Source: Polaribacter sp. ALD11
GTDB lineage: Bacteria; Bacteroidota; Bacteroidia; Flavobacteriales; Flavobacteriaceae
Direction: 5' to 3'
Length of the DNA: 64,000 nucleotides
Assembly: GCF_002831685.1 (NCBI RefSeq)
Contig: NZ_CP025119.1
Location: forward strand, 159,001 to 223,000
A program made the translations under genes and the position numbers. Shown here piece by piece: positions 51,362 through 59,932 of the stretch; within the stretch, counting starts at the first letter, position 1; each line of letters begins with the position of its first letter. The notes below the pieces were generated by a model that searched no databases, was not told the DNA's origin, and worked only from the letters and a program-made list of their open reading frames with translations.

Positions 51362-51396
51362 TTTAGTTTTATTTTTTAAGAATTTTAAAATATTAG

Positions 51397-51443
51397 AAAA
51401 TCACTCAAATCGACACATAAATCTGTTCGTTTGAGTGATTTTT
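51397..51443. terminator. Terminator between YkgJ and namZ genes
   Basis: AAAATCACTCAAA and TTTGAGTGATTTT form a 13-bp stem with a 20-base loop and a T tail. Confidence 0.75.
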
Positions 51444-51511
51444 AGTTTTAAATAATATGATTTTAGGTCGTTGTTTTCTACTTGTTATTCGGTTCAGTAA
51501 TAAATAAAAAA

Positions 51512-52783
51512 CTAATTATACATCAAATACTTACTTCGAACCAATTTAAACTTCTCTAAATCTTCCGCCCAAGTTTTTCTAATTTCTTTCTCAGATACAC
51601 CTTGCTCTATTTGTTGTTGTAATTCTTTTGTTCCTGCTAATTTGGTAAAGAAATTATTAAAGAAGTCTTTAGAAGTATTTTGTTTGTGGGCTCTTATTAA
51701 ATAAGATAAATCGAGTTTGTTAAGGTTTGCTGCTTTTCTTAAATCTTCACCAAAGCACAATTTATTTTTATACTTTGGGTATTTTGCACCTTCATTTGCT
51801 TGAGGAGTAAATGAAAAATTACCTTTAGTTAAAAAAGGAGAACCATAGATTTGAAACTGCATTTCTGTTCCACGACCAGCAGAAATATTTGTTCCTTCAA
51901 AAAAACACAAACTCGGGTATAGATTTATACTTTTATCATTTGGTAAGTTTGGCGATGGTTTTATGGGCAAACTATATTCTGTTTTATGCGTATAATTTTC
52001 TAATGGAATCACTTTTAAATCACATTGTATACCGTTTTCTAACCACTTTTCTCCGTTTATCATTTGTCCGTATTCTCCAATAGTCATTCCGTAAACCACC
52101 GGAACTTTATGCATGCCAACAAAAGATTTGTGCTCTAGTTCTAAAACAGGGCCGTCTATATAATGACCATTTGGGTTTGGCCTATCTAAAATAATTACTT
52201 TAATTCCTGCCTCTGCACACGCTTCCATTACATAATGCAAAGAAGAAATGTAGGTGTAAAAACGGGCACCAACATCCTGAATATCAAAAAGCACCACATC
52301 AATTCCTGCTAATTGTGCTACAGAAGGCTTTTTGTTTTTTCCGTAAAGCGAAACAATTGGTAATCCTGTTTTAGTATCAATACCGTCTTTTACAACTTCT
52401 CCGGCGTCTGCTTTTCCTCTAAAACCATGTTCTGGTGCAAAAACTTTTTTAATATTGATACCATTGTAATTGTGTAAATAATCTACTAGATGATGCATAA
52501 TTTTTTTAGAACCCATTACATTTGGTGCAACTTCAGTTCTTTGTAAAACCGTTAAAACAGAAGTTTGGTTTGCAACAATAGCCACGTTTTTCCCTTTTAA
52601 AAGATCTAAATATAAATCGGTTCTTTCTGCCCCTGTTTTAATTATTAACTTTTCCTTTTCTAAATTTTGACCTTTAGATTTAGAATCTTGAACTTTTACT
52701 TTTTGTGCACAAGAAATCAGCTGAAAATTCAGTAAGAGAAATAAGAATAAATATGTACTTTTGAAGGGTTTAAAATTGATCAT
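51512..52783 (-). CDS. namZ: Exo-beta-N-acetylmuramidase NamZ-like (DUF1343, GH171)
   Basis: A 423-residue lipoprotein; FLLLNFQLISCAQK is the lipobox. The DUF1343 core is complete: GKNVAIVANQTSVL, HHLVDYLHNYNGINIKKVFAPEHGFRG, VVLFDIQDVGARFYTYISSLHYVMEAC and DRPNPNGHYIDGPVLE. The NamZ family removes terminal N-acetylmuramic acid from peptidoglycan fragments for wall recycling. Length is normal. Its start codon lies 3 bases from that of the divergently transcribed permease, so each gene carries part of the other's promoter. Confidence 0.9.
   Translation of the reverse strand: MINFKPFKSTYLFLFLLLNFQLISCAQKVKVQDSKSKGQNLEKEKLIIKTGAERTDLYLDLLKGKNVAIVANQTSVLTVLQRTEVAPNVMGSKKIMHHLVDYLHNYNGINIKKVFAPEHGFRGKADAGEVVKDGIDTKTGLPIVSLYGKNKKPSVAQLAGIDVVLFDIQDVGARFYTYISSLHYVMEACAEAGIKVIILDRPNPNGHYIDGPVLELEHKSFVGMHKVPVVYGMTIGEYGQMINGEKWLENGIQCDLKVIPLENYTHKTEYSLPIKPSPNLPNDKSINLYPSLCFFEGTNISAGRGTEMQFQIYGSPFLTKGNFSFTPQANEGAKYPKYKNKLCFGEDLRKAANLNKLDLSYLIRAHKQNTSKDFFNNFFTKLAGTKELQQQIEQGVSEKEIRKTWAEDLEKFKLVRSKYLMYN
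52756..52763 (+). promoter_or_regulatory. -7 box of the LolC-like permease gene inside namZ
   Basis: TACTTTTG lies within the first codons of namZ on the opposite strand, 23 bases before the permease start. Confidence 0.5.
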
Positions 52784-52786
52784 AGT

Positions 52787-54022
52787 TTGAATTACGAGTT
52801 ATTTATTGCAAAACGCATTATTGCTGGCAAAAAGTATAAAAATAGCATTTCATCTCCAATAATAAAAATTGCAATTACAGCAATTGCATTGGGAATAATG
52901 ATTATGCTTATTGCTGTGGCAACAGCATCTGGCTTACAGACGAAGATTCGCGATAAAATGGCAGGTTTTAAAGGGCATGTTCAGGTTGTAAATTACGACA
53001 ATAATAATTCTGATGTTTCTACAACACCTATAGCTATTGAACAAGATTTCTATCCTGAATTTAAAAATATAGAAGGCATAAAAAATGTACAAATATTTGC
53101 TTCTAAAGGCGGAATTTTAAGAACAGACACAGATTTTGAAGGTATTGTGTTTAAAGGAGTTTCTACAGATTATGATTGGACCTTGTTCAAGGAATATTTG
53201 GTGGAAGGAAAATTACCAGATTTTAGACAACCAAGAACAAAAGAGGTGCTGCTTTCTCAAACAGTTATGAGTCGTTTACAATTAAAATTAAACGACACTA
53301 TTGCTGCCACTTTCTTAAAAACTACTTCCAGTAAATTACCATCCAATAGAAAGTATATTATTTCTGGAATTTACAATTCTGGTTTCGCTCAGTTTGATAA
53401 AAACATGATGATTGGCGATATTAGAGAAGTGCAGAAATTAAATAAATGGACAGAAAACCAAGTTGGCGGTTTCGAAGTTGTGCTAGATAATTTTGATGAT
53501 ATAGAAGCTAAAGGAGATGAGATTTATAGTGAAATTGGAGCCACCTTAAATAGCAAAACTATTCTAGATTTATACCCAACCGTATTCGATTGGATTAAAT
53601 TATTCGACAACAATGTGTGGTTTATAATTGGAATTATGATTTTAATTGCAGGTATAAATATGATAACTGCATTGCTAGTTTTAATTCTAGAACGTGTACA
53701 AATGATTGGTATTTTAAAAGCCTTGGGAAGTCATAATTCGAGCATTCGTAAAATCTTTTTGTACAACGCATCTTATCTAATCTTAAAAGGACTTTTTTGG
53801 GGAAATATGATTGGGTTATCAATTATTGGTATTCAGTATTTCTTTAAAATAATTACGTTAGATCCAGAAACTTATTATGTTGCTGTAATGCCAGTTCATA
53901 TTTCTATTGGCGCAATTTTGGCGTTAAATATAGGTACATTAGTTTTGTGTTTTCTAATGCTTATCATTCCTTCTTATATTATTACCAAAATAAATCCGTC
54001 GAAGTCTATTAAGTTTGCATAG
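52787..54022 (+). CDS. ABC transporter permease, LolC/LolE or FtsX-like
   Basis: A 411-residue inner-membrane permease. One transmembrane helix near the N-terminus (ITAIALGIMIMLIAVATASG), a large periplasmic domain of ~220 residues, and three C-terminal helices (WFIIGIMILIAGINMITALLVL, LKGLFWGNMIGLSIIG, ILALNIGTLVLCFLMLIIP) are the FtsX/MacB-type layout; ILERVQMIGILKALGSHNSSIRKIFL is the coupling segment. It probably works in lipoprotein release. Its start is a TTG: the protein then reads MNYELFIAKRI, as homologues do (MNFEYFIAKRI), and there is no ATG nearby. Confidence 0.88.
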   Translation: MNYELFIAKRIIAGKKYKNSISSPIIKIAITAIALGIMIMLIAVATASGLQTKIRDKMAGFKGHVQVVNYDNNNSDVSTTPIAIEQDFYPEFKNIEGIKNVQIFASKGGILRTDTDFEGIVFKGVSTDYDWTLFKEYLVEGKLPDFRQPRTKEVLLSQTVMSRLQLKLNDTIAATFLKTTSSKLPSNRKYIISGIYNSGFAQFDKNMMIGDIREVQKLNKWTENQVGGFEVVLDNFDDIEAKGDEIYSEIGATLNSKTILDLYPTVFDWIKLFDNNVWFIIGIMILIAGINMITALLVLILERVQMIGILKALGSHNSSIRKIFLYNASYLILKGLFWGNMIGLSIIGIQYFFKIITLDPETYYVAVMPVHISIGAILALNIGTLVLCFLMLIIPSYIITKINPSKSIKFA

Positions 54023-54023
54023 C

Positions 54024-54297
54024 TTTTGGGCGTTCCCTAAACAGGTCGCGCTTTTCACTATATCTTTTCCTCGTTCCTCGAAAAAGGATGCCGTTTCAAT
54101 CGCTAACGCAGCATTTCTATAAAATTTTAGCGCATCTATTTGCTGGCAGACAATTTGCGTTAGTGATTGAATGGCGTGTTTGAGCTCTTTTTTATTGTTA
54201 GTTCTAGTGAATTTTCATTTTTCAAAAATTTGTATCGAGAACAAAATTAAAAAAAGCGAGTAATGAAAGCACGACCTTTTTAGGTAACGCCCAAAAA
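54024..54297 (+). repeat. 274-bp palindromic intergenic element
   Basis: The left end TTTTGGGCGTTCCCTAAACA then GGTCGCGCTTTTCA (54024-54057) and the inverted right end TTTTGGGCGTTACCTAAAAA then GGTCGTGCTTTCA (minus strand, 54296-54264) are near-identical. An inner pair GCCGTTTCAATCGCTAACGC (54090-54109) and inverted GCCATTCAATCACTAACGC (54175-54157) is also close. The element fills the gap between the permease and the cystathionine synthase gene. No transposase frame is present, so it is MITE-like or a structural RNA or DNA element. Confidence 0.75.
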
Positions 54298-54302
54298 ATA
54301 AT

Positions 54303-54310
54303 TACCTTTG
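54303..54310 (+). promoter_or_regulatory. -7 box of the cystathionine beta-synthase-like gene
   Basis: TACCTTTG lies 18 bases before the ATG at 54329 and 5 bases after the palindromic element, whose right end thus covers the -33 region. Confidence 0.5.
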
Positions 54311-54328
54311 CAACTGTAAATTATAGAA

Positions 54329-55687
54329 ATGAAATACGCAAAAAATATATTAGAAACTATTGGTAATACACCTTTAGTGCAATTAAACTCGGTTACAAAA
54401 GAGATTGATGCTTTAGTTTTAGCAAAGGTAGAAACGTTTAATCCAGGAAATTCTATAAAGGATCGAATGGCATTAAAAATGGTAGAAGATGCAGAAGCAG
54501 ACGGACGTTTAAAACCTGGAGGAACAATTATAGAAGGTACTTCTGGAAATACCGGAATGGGGTTGGCATTGGCTGCAATTATAAAAGGCTACAAATGTAT
54601 TTTTGTAATGTCTGACAAGCAATCTAAAGAAAAAATGGACATTCTTCGTGCTGTTGGTGCAGAAGTAATTGTGTGTCCTACAAACGTAGAACCAACAGAT
54701 CCTAGATCTTATTATTCGGTTTCTAAGCGTTTAGGAGCAGAAACACCTAATTCTTGGTATGTAAATCAGTATGACAACCCGAGTAACGCGTTAACGCATT
54801 ACGAGCAAACAGGACCAGAAATTTGGGAACAAACGGACGGTAAAATAACGCATTTAGTGGTTGGTGTTGGAACAGGAGGAACTATTTCTGGAACTGCAAA
54901 GTACTTAAAAGAACAAAACCCTAATATTAAAGTTTGGGGAATAGATACGTATGGTTCTGTATTTAAAAAATATCATGAAACAGGTATTTTTGATGAGAAT
55001 GAAATTTACCCATACATAACCGAAGGAATTGGAGAAGATATTTTACCTAAAAATGTAGATTTTTCTGTAATTGATGGGTTTACCAAGGTTACAGATAAAG
55101 ATGCAGCGGTCTATACTAGAAAAATTGCCAAAGAAGAAGGCATATTTGTTGGTAATTCTGCGGGTTCTGCTATCAAAGGAATGTTACAATTAAAAGAGCA
55201 TTTTAGAAAAGAAGATGTTGTTGTAGTTGTGTTTCATGATCATGGAAGCAGGTATGTTGGTAAAATGTTTAATGATGATTGGATGCGTGATAGAGGTTTC
55301 TTGGAAGAAGAGATTAAAACGGCTGCAGATATCATTAAGAATCATTCAGGAAATTCATTAGTTGCTGCACAGACAGAAGAATTAGTTTCGCATGCAATTG
55401 AGAGAATGCGCGATTTTAAAATATCGCAAATTCCTGTAAAAGATGTAAATGGTTTTGTTGGTTCTATTGATGAATCTGTGTTATTACACAATTTTATTGC
55501 AGATAAAAATATCGCAGATAAACCAATTAAGGATATTATGGGAAAACCGTATCCTATTGTAAAACTATCTGCAAAGTTAGAAGTAATTTCTAAGTTGATT
55601 ACCAAAGAGAATCAGGCTGTTTTGGTAGATTTAGAAAACGGAAACTATGATATTATTACCAAGTATGATATTATAAGCGCAATATAA
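54329..55687 (+). CDS. Pyridoxal-phosphate cystathionine beta-synthase/cysteine synthase with CBS domains
   Basis: A 452-residue enzyme. The fold-type II PLP domain (1-~320) has the Schiff-base lysine K44 in NPGNSIKDRMA, the substrate loop EGTSGNTGMGLA and the phosphate cup GVGTGGTISG. Residues ~340-452 hold two CBS motifs (RMRDFKISQIPVKDVNG, VISKLITKENQAVLVD), as in cystathionine beta-synthase. It may make cystathionine from serine and homocysteine or cysteine from serine derivatives; sequence alone does not decide. Confidence 0.92.
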   Translation: MKYAKNILETIGNTPLVQLNSVTKEIDALVLAKVETFNPGNSIKDRMALKMVEDAEADGRLKPGGTIIEGTSGNTGMGLALAAIIKGYKCIFVMSDKQSKEKMDILRAVGAEVIVCPTNVEPTDPRSYYSVSKRLGAETPNSWYVNQYDNPSNALTHYEQTGPEIWEQTDGKITHLVVGVGTGGTISGTAKYLKEQNPNIKVWGIDTYGSVFKKYHETGIFDENEIYPYITEGIGEDILPKNVDFSVIDGFTKVTDKDAAVYTRKIAKEEGIFVGNSAGSAIKGMLQLKEHFRKEDVVVVVFHDHGSRYVGKMFNDDWMRDRGFLEEEIKTAADIIKNHSGNSLVAAQTEELVSHAIERMRDFKISQIPVKDVNGFVGSIDESVLLHNFIADKNIADKPIKDIMGKPYPIVKLSAKLEVISKLITKENQAVLVDLENGNYDIITKYDIISAI

Positions 55688-55731
55688 TTTTAATGAAGTT
55701 AAACTTGTTTTAGTCTCTTAGATATAAAGTT

Positions 55732-55760
55732 AAAAACCATCTCCTTGAGGTGGTTTTTTA
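55732..55760 (+). terminator. Terminator of the cystathionine synthase-like gene
   Basis: AAACCATCTC / GAGGTGGTTT stem (one G-U pair) with loop CTT and six T residues. Confidence 0.8.
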
Positions 55761-55808
55761 GTGTTGTAAATTTTGCTATCTTTATCAAAATAACAAACTT
55801 TTATCAAA

Positions 55809-57089
55809 ATGAAATACCTAAAAATTCTAGCAGTACTTTTAATTGTAACTTCTTGTAAAGAGACCAAAAAAGAAGTAGACGTTATGTCTAAAGCGAAAGA
55901 AATTCATAAACGTGTTATGACTTTAGATACGCACGTAGATATTAATGTAAATAATTTTACAGATTCTATAAATTACACGCAAAAATTAGACAACCAAGTA
56001 AACCTACCAAACATGGAAGAAGGAGGTTTAGATGTTGCTTTTTTTATAGTGTATACTGGGCAAGGAGATTTAACAGAAGAAGGTTATAACAAAGCATATA
56101 AAAATGCAATGAGTAAGTTTGAGGCAATTCATAAACTAACAAAAGAAATTGCGCCAGAAAGAATTGGTTTGGCTGTAAACTCTGCAGAAGCTAGAGCAAT
56201 TTATGCTTCAGGAAAAAAAGTAGCCATGATTGGTGTTGAAAACGCATATCCTTTAGGAACAGATATTTCTAGAGTGAAGCAGTTTCATGACTTAGGAGCA
56301 AGATATATGAGTCTTTCTCACAATGGCCACAGTCAGTTTTGTGATTCTAATACAGGAGAAAAAGACAGCATTTGGTTACACAATGGCGTAAGCGAACTAG
56401 GAAAAGAAGTGATTAAAGAAATGAATAAATGGGGAATTATGATTGATGTTTCTCATCCTTCAAAAAAATCTATGAAAGATATGATTGCGTTGTCTAAGGC
56501 GCCAATTATAGCGTCTCATTCATCTGCAAGAGCCTTGTGTAATCATAGTAGGAATTTAGATGATGAGCAATTACAATGGATGAAAGAGAATGGGGGAGTT
56601 GTACAAGCAGTTGCTTTTAGCTCTTATGTGAATACAGAAAAACATAATGCTTATAATGATGAACTTCAAAAAGTGATGAAGAGATTGGCGAATGAGCAAA
56701 ACTTAGAATTGCATGCTAGATGGGAGATTGGAAACCTTGAAGGAGCTGAACAAGCAACCGCAATTGAAGTCTATAAAAAACTTTCTAAAGAAGCAAAAAC
56801 GAAAATTAAAACCTCAGATTTTTCACCTGTAGCTGTTACTGATTTTGTAGATCATATTGACTATTTAGTTAAAAAAATGGGAATAGACCATGTTGGAATC
56901 AGTTCTGATTTTGATGGCGGTGGTGGAATAGAAGGATGGAACGATGCTTCTGAAACTTTAAATGTTACTGTAGAGTTAGTTAAAAGAGGATATACTGAAG
57001 CACAAATAGCACAACTTTGGAATGGCAATTTATTACGTGTTTTAGACGAAGTAGAAAAAATAGCTAAAGAAATCCAGTTGAAGGCATAG
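55809..57089 (+). CDS. Membrane dipeptidase (M19 renal dipeptidase family), lipoprotein
   Basis: A 426-residue zinc dipeptidase, lipid-anchored: MKYLKILAVLLIVTSCKETK has the lipid Cys at 16. Metal ligands fit the family: LDTHVDIN (HxD), the bridging Glu in IGVENAYPLG, His in IDVSHPSKKSM and HSSARALCNHSRN, and the C-terminal DHVGISSDFDGGG. It hydrolyses dipeptides in the periplasm. Length is normal with an N-terminal extension. A terminator follows. Confidence 0.93.
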   Translation: MKYLKILAVLLIVTSCKETKKEVDVMSKAKEIHKRVMTLDTHVDINVNNFTDSINYTQKLDNQVNLPNMEEGGLDVAFFIVYTGQGDLTEEGYNKAYKNAMSKFEAIHKLTKEIAPERIGLAVNSAEARAIYASGKKVAMIGVENAYPLGTDISRVKQFHDLGARYMSLSHNGHSQFCDSNTGEKDSIWLHNGVSELGKEVIKEMNKWGIMIDVSHPSKKSMKDMIALSKAPIIASHSSARALCNHSRNLDDEQLQWMKENGGVVQAVAFSSYVNTEKHNAYNDELQKVMKRLANEQNLELHARWEIGNLEGAEQATAIEVYKKLSKEAKTKIKTSDFSPVAVTDFVDHIDYLVKKMGIDHVGISSDFDGGGGIEGWNDASETLNVTVELVKRGYTEAQIAQLWNGNLLRVLDEVEKIAKEIQLKA

Positions 57090-57114
57090 GTTTAATTTTA
57101 CTTTTTATAAAATC

Positions 57115-57146
57115 AAAAAACCATCTCAAAGAGATGGTTTTTTTTA
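57115..57146 (+). terminator. Terminator of the dipeptidase gene
   Basis: AAAAAACCATCTC / GAGATGGTTTTTT, 13-bp stem with loop AAA and a T run. Confidence 0.9.
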
Positions 57147-57287
57147 ATTAACTAATTCAAATAATTTACACAATGAAAACAGTTTACTACGTTGTTTTCT
57201 TTTCATCTGTTCTTTTACAAGTATTGTGCCAAAGTGCCTTTTAATATAAGTAAGTGATGGCTTTATGTAGTTTTTATATATTCTTAA

Positions 57288-57322
57288 TAAAAAAACGATT
57301 CTCGTTAGAGAATCGTTCGTTT
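57288..57322 (-). terminator. Terminator of lipA
   Basis: AACGATTCTC / GAGAATCGTT stem with loop GTTA; on the minus strand seven T residues follow. It starts 63 bases after the lipA stop. Confidence 0.8.
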
Positions 57323-57384
57323 ATACTTATTTTTAGTATTGATATTTAATTTTTTTAAGGAATGAATTATCAACTTAAGAATTT

Positions 57385-58254
57385 TTACACAGCATGTTTG
57401 TGCGCTTTGTACGAAGAACGTACTAAAGCACCACTTTCTACATACATAAAGCCCATTTCTAAACCTAAAGTTTCATATTTTTTAAATTGATCTGGTGTTA
57501 TAAATTCTTTAACAGGCAAATGTTTTTTAGAAGGTTGTAAGTATTGACCGATTGTAATTACATCACAATTAACCTCACGTAGATCTTTCATTGTTTGTAT
57601 TACTTCTTCTTCCGTTTCACCCAAACCTAACATTAAACCCGTTTTGGTGCGCATTCCGTTTTCTTTTAGGTATTTTAAAACACCTAAACTTCTATCGTAT
57701 TTTGCTTGAATTCTAACTTCGCGTGTTAGCCTTCTAACAGTTTCCATATTATGAGAAACCACTTCTGGATGCACTGCTATAACTCTATCAATTTGTTTTG
57801 TGTTTCCTTGAAAATCTGGAATTAAAGTTTCTAAGGTTGTTTTTGGGTTTGCTCTACGAATTGCATCTACAGTTTCTGCCCAAATTATAGAACCACCATC
57901 TTTTAAATCGTCTCTATCTACAGAAGTAATTACAGCATGTTTAATGCTCATAATTTTTATAGAACGTGCCACTTTTTCTGGCTCATCCCATTCAACCGTT
58001 TCTGGTCTACCGGTTTTTACGCCACAGAAGCCACAAGAACGTGTACAGATATTCCCCAGAATCATAAATGTTGCGGTTCCTTCACCCCAACATTCACCCA
58101 TATTTGGGCAACTACCACTTGTACAAATGGTGTTTAATTTATATTTATCTACTAAACCTCTAAGTTCTGTGTATTTTTTACCAACTGGTAATTTTACACG
58201 CAACCATTTTGGTTTTTTAGGTCTTTCAGGAAGTACTACAGATTCTATTGCCAT
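57385..58254 (-). CDS. lipA: Lipoyl synthase
   Basis: Radical SAM enzyme that inserts two sulfurs into octanoyl groups on E2 and H proteins, giving lipoate for the PdhB/LpdA complexes. The auxiliary cluster Cys are C44, C49 and C55 ([14 protein letters not shown]), the radical SAM cluster Cys are C70, C74 and C77 (CTRSCGFC), and the C-terminal RSSYKAHKH holds the conserved Ser of the auxiliary cluster. Length 289 is normal. A TAAATTTG box (minus strand 58281-58274) can give it its own promoter, although it also follows the Nramp-like gene run. Confidence 0.97.
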   Translation of the reverse strand: MAIESVVLPERPKKPKWLRVKLPVGKKYTELRGLVDKYKLNTICTSGSCPNMGECWGEGTATFMILGNICTRSCGFCGVKTGRPETVEWDEPEKVARSIKIMSIKHAVITSVDRDDLKDGGSIIWAETVDAIRRANPKTTLETLIPDFQGNTKQIDRVIAVHPEVVSHNMETVRRLTREVRIQAKYDRSLGVLKYLKENGMRTKTGLMLGLGETEEEVIQTMKDLREVNCDVITIGQYLQPSKKHLPVKEFITPDQFKKYETLGLEMGFMYVESGALVRSSYKAHKHAV

Positions 58255-58361
58255 TTCTAACTTTATTAGAATGCAAATTTACAAAGAATTCTATGAAAAA
58301 AAGCGATTAATAGCTTTAGTAATTAAACTGATTGTTTAATGAAAAAAGAATGCTGGTGTAT

Positions 58362-58514
58362 TTAAAAACTACCAAATACTCCAGCTTTAAAATGTTCCCA
58401 ATCAGAAATAATAATTTTAGTGATATAGAATGAAACTCCCATAATAAATATTCTAAATCTCAATTTATTTTTCTCTTTTTTTGAAAGTGTTTTGTTTTTT
58501 AGTTTTAAAGTCAT
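58362..58514 (-). CDS. Small conserved-looking 50-residue protein
   Basis: Reads MTLKLKNKTLSKKEKNKLRF and ends SDWEHFKAGVFGSF. A Lys-rich N-terminal half precedes a hydrophobic helix (RIFIMGVSFYITKIII). The pattern (basic start, one short hydrophobic helix, then DWEHFKAG) recurs, as I recall, in other flavobacteria next to transporter genes, but I could not verify it. It lies 33 bases after the Nramp-like gene and 107 bases before lipA on the same strand. Confidence 0.55.
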   Translation of the reverse strand: MTLKLKNKTLSKKEKNKLRFRIFIMGVSFYITKIIISDWEHFKAGVFGSF

Positions 58515-58547
58515 AACAATAATTTTATTGTGAAGATAAAGAATTAT

Positions 58548-59768
58548 TTATAAACTCATTAAAAACCAAATGCTAAAACCAATTAAAAAAACAATACCAA
58601 CAATACTTAAAATTCTTAAATAAATTCCTGGTCTGTGTTGTTTTGGCGTATGTTTTCCTGTAATTAATTTGTAGTTTAAAATTGCGTAAAAAGGTGCTGT
58701 TAAGAAAGATAAAATAGTTGCAGTTTTAACCAATATCCCCATATTATCCATAAAGTACTTTAAGATTAAAAAAGTACCTGTAAATAAGAAGAGAATCCAA
58801 AACCAATACCCATATTTAAACGCTCTATTGAATAATAATTTTGTAGTTCTGTTCATTGCTCTTGGAGATGCGTCTAGTGCAGTTATTGTTGTGCTAAACA
58901 TTGTTGTAAAGGCAGCAATAGCAATAAATATATAAGAAAATTCGCCTAGATTTTTTGTGTATAAATCAATTAATTGGGTTGCGAAAACACCTGCTATATT
59001 AGAGAAATTCTCACCAGATTTATACATTACTAAGGCACCTAGTAATAAAAAGCATATCCCTAAAAAAAGTGCACTAATATATCCTACATTAAAATCGAAA
59101 ACAGCAGCTTTTCTTTTTGTTTTTAGAACGGTAGTTTTATCTTTTTCTACAGACCAAATAGAATGCCAAATAGAAATATCTAAAGGCGCTGGCATCCAAC
59201 CTAAAAATGCAATTAAGAATGTTAATTCTACCGTGCCTGAAGGAATAATTTGAGTTACATCGAAAGCATCTTTTGTGCTAAATAGAGCCATAATTACGGC
59301 TACAATAGTACTAATTGTTAGAATTACAATAATGTATTTCATTAAATTATCTAACAATTTATATTTACCAATTACTAAGAAAATCAGACTAATTACCATT
59401 AAAATAGTCGCCCATAAAACCAAATCATTGGTAAAACCAAAAAGTTGCGATGCCAAACCAGCTGTAACAATAGTAACCGCAGCTTGTATGGTAAACATGG
59501 TCGCAAAGTTTATAATGTAATAGGCAATTAAAACTCCTTTACCTAACTTTTTGTAACCGTCTAATAATGTTTCACCTGTTGCTGCTGCATATCGTGGGCC
59601 AAATTGAAAAAAGGGATATTTAAACAAGTGGACTAATATTAATGCCCATATTAAACCAAAACCAAACTCTGCACCAGCTCTAGTAGATTGCACTAAATGT
59701 GAAACGCCAATTGCTGCTCCTGCAAATAATAAACCCGGACCTAAAGATTGTAAGAATAATTTTTTCAT
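58548..59768 (-). CDS. Nramp-related membrane transporter, divergent
   Basis: A 406-residue protein with eleven hydrophobic helices of the Nramp layout: LGPGLLFAGAAIGVSHLVQS in helix 1, FLGWMPAPLDISIWHS in helix 6, TTMFSTTITALDASPRAMNRT in helix 8. The canonical metal-binding DPGN of helix 1 is replaced by IGVS and the MPH motif of helix 6 by MPAPLD, so it is not a typical Mn/Fe importer. The substrate (Mg, organic cation or other) is unknown. It starts 5 bases after the small gene at 59774 and belongs to the glycosyltransferase/sigma run. Confidence 0.85.
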   Translation of the reverse strand: MKKLFLQSLGPGLLFAGAAIGVSHLVQSTRAGAEFGFGLIWALILVHLFKYPFFQFGPRYAAATGETLLDGYKKLGKGVLIAYYIINFATMFTIQAAVTIVTAGLASQLFGFTNDLVLWATILMVISLIFLVIGKYKLLDNLMKYIIVILTISTIVAVIMALFSTKDAFDVTQIIPSGTVELTFLIAFLGWMPAPLDISIWHSIWSVEKDKTTVLKTKRKAAVFDFNVGYISALFLGICFLLLGALVMYKSGENFSNIAGVFATQLIDLYTKNLGEFSYIFIAIAAFTTMFSTTITALDASPRAMNRTTKLLFNRAFKYGYWFWILFLFTGTFLILKYFMDNMGILVKTATILSFLTAPFYAILNYKLITGKHTPKQHRPGIYLRILSIVGIVFLIGFSIWFLMSL

Positions 59769-59773
59769 TGAAT

Positions 59774-59932
59774 TTAGAAGTTACAAAATTCAGCGTCTTT
59801 TAATTTTTTTAAAAAGTTTTTCTTTTCTAAAATATTTGAAGAAGACTTTATTCTGCAAACTTCTTTTCTTAATTCCACCAGATAAGATTGCTTCCCATTT
59901 GCATGAAGAGATAAAGTTTCTAATTTTTTCAT
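59774..59932 (-). CDS. Small 52-residue protein coupled to the sigma factor
   Basis: Reads MKKLETLSLHANGKQSYLVE and ends FLKKLKDAEFCNF. It is charged and helical, with two Cys, no membrane helix. Its ATG overlaps the stop of the sigma gene (TAATG), and the Nramp-like gene starts 5 bases after its stop, so translation is likely coupled. It may regulate the sigma factor or be a small accessory protein; no family was recognised. Confidence 0.55.
   Translation of the reverse strand: MKKLETLSLHANGKQSYLVELRKEVCRIKSSSNILEKKNFLKKLKDAEFCNF

Noticed and set aside
57937..58339. Plus-strand frames opposite lipA
   Set aside because: They are complements of the Cys-rich part of lipA, with no start context or family match.
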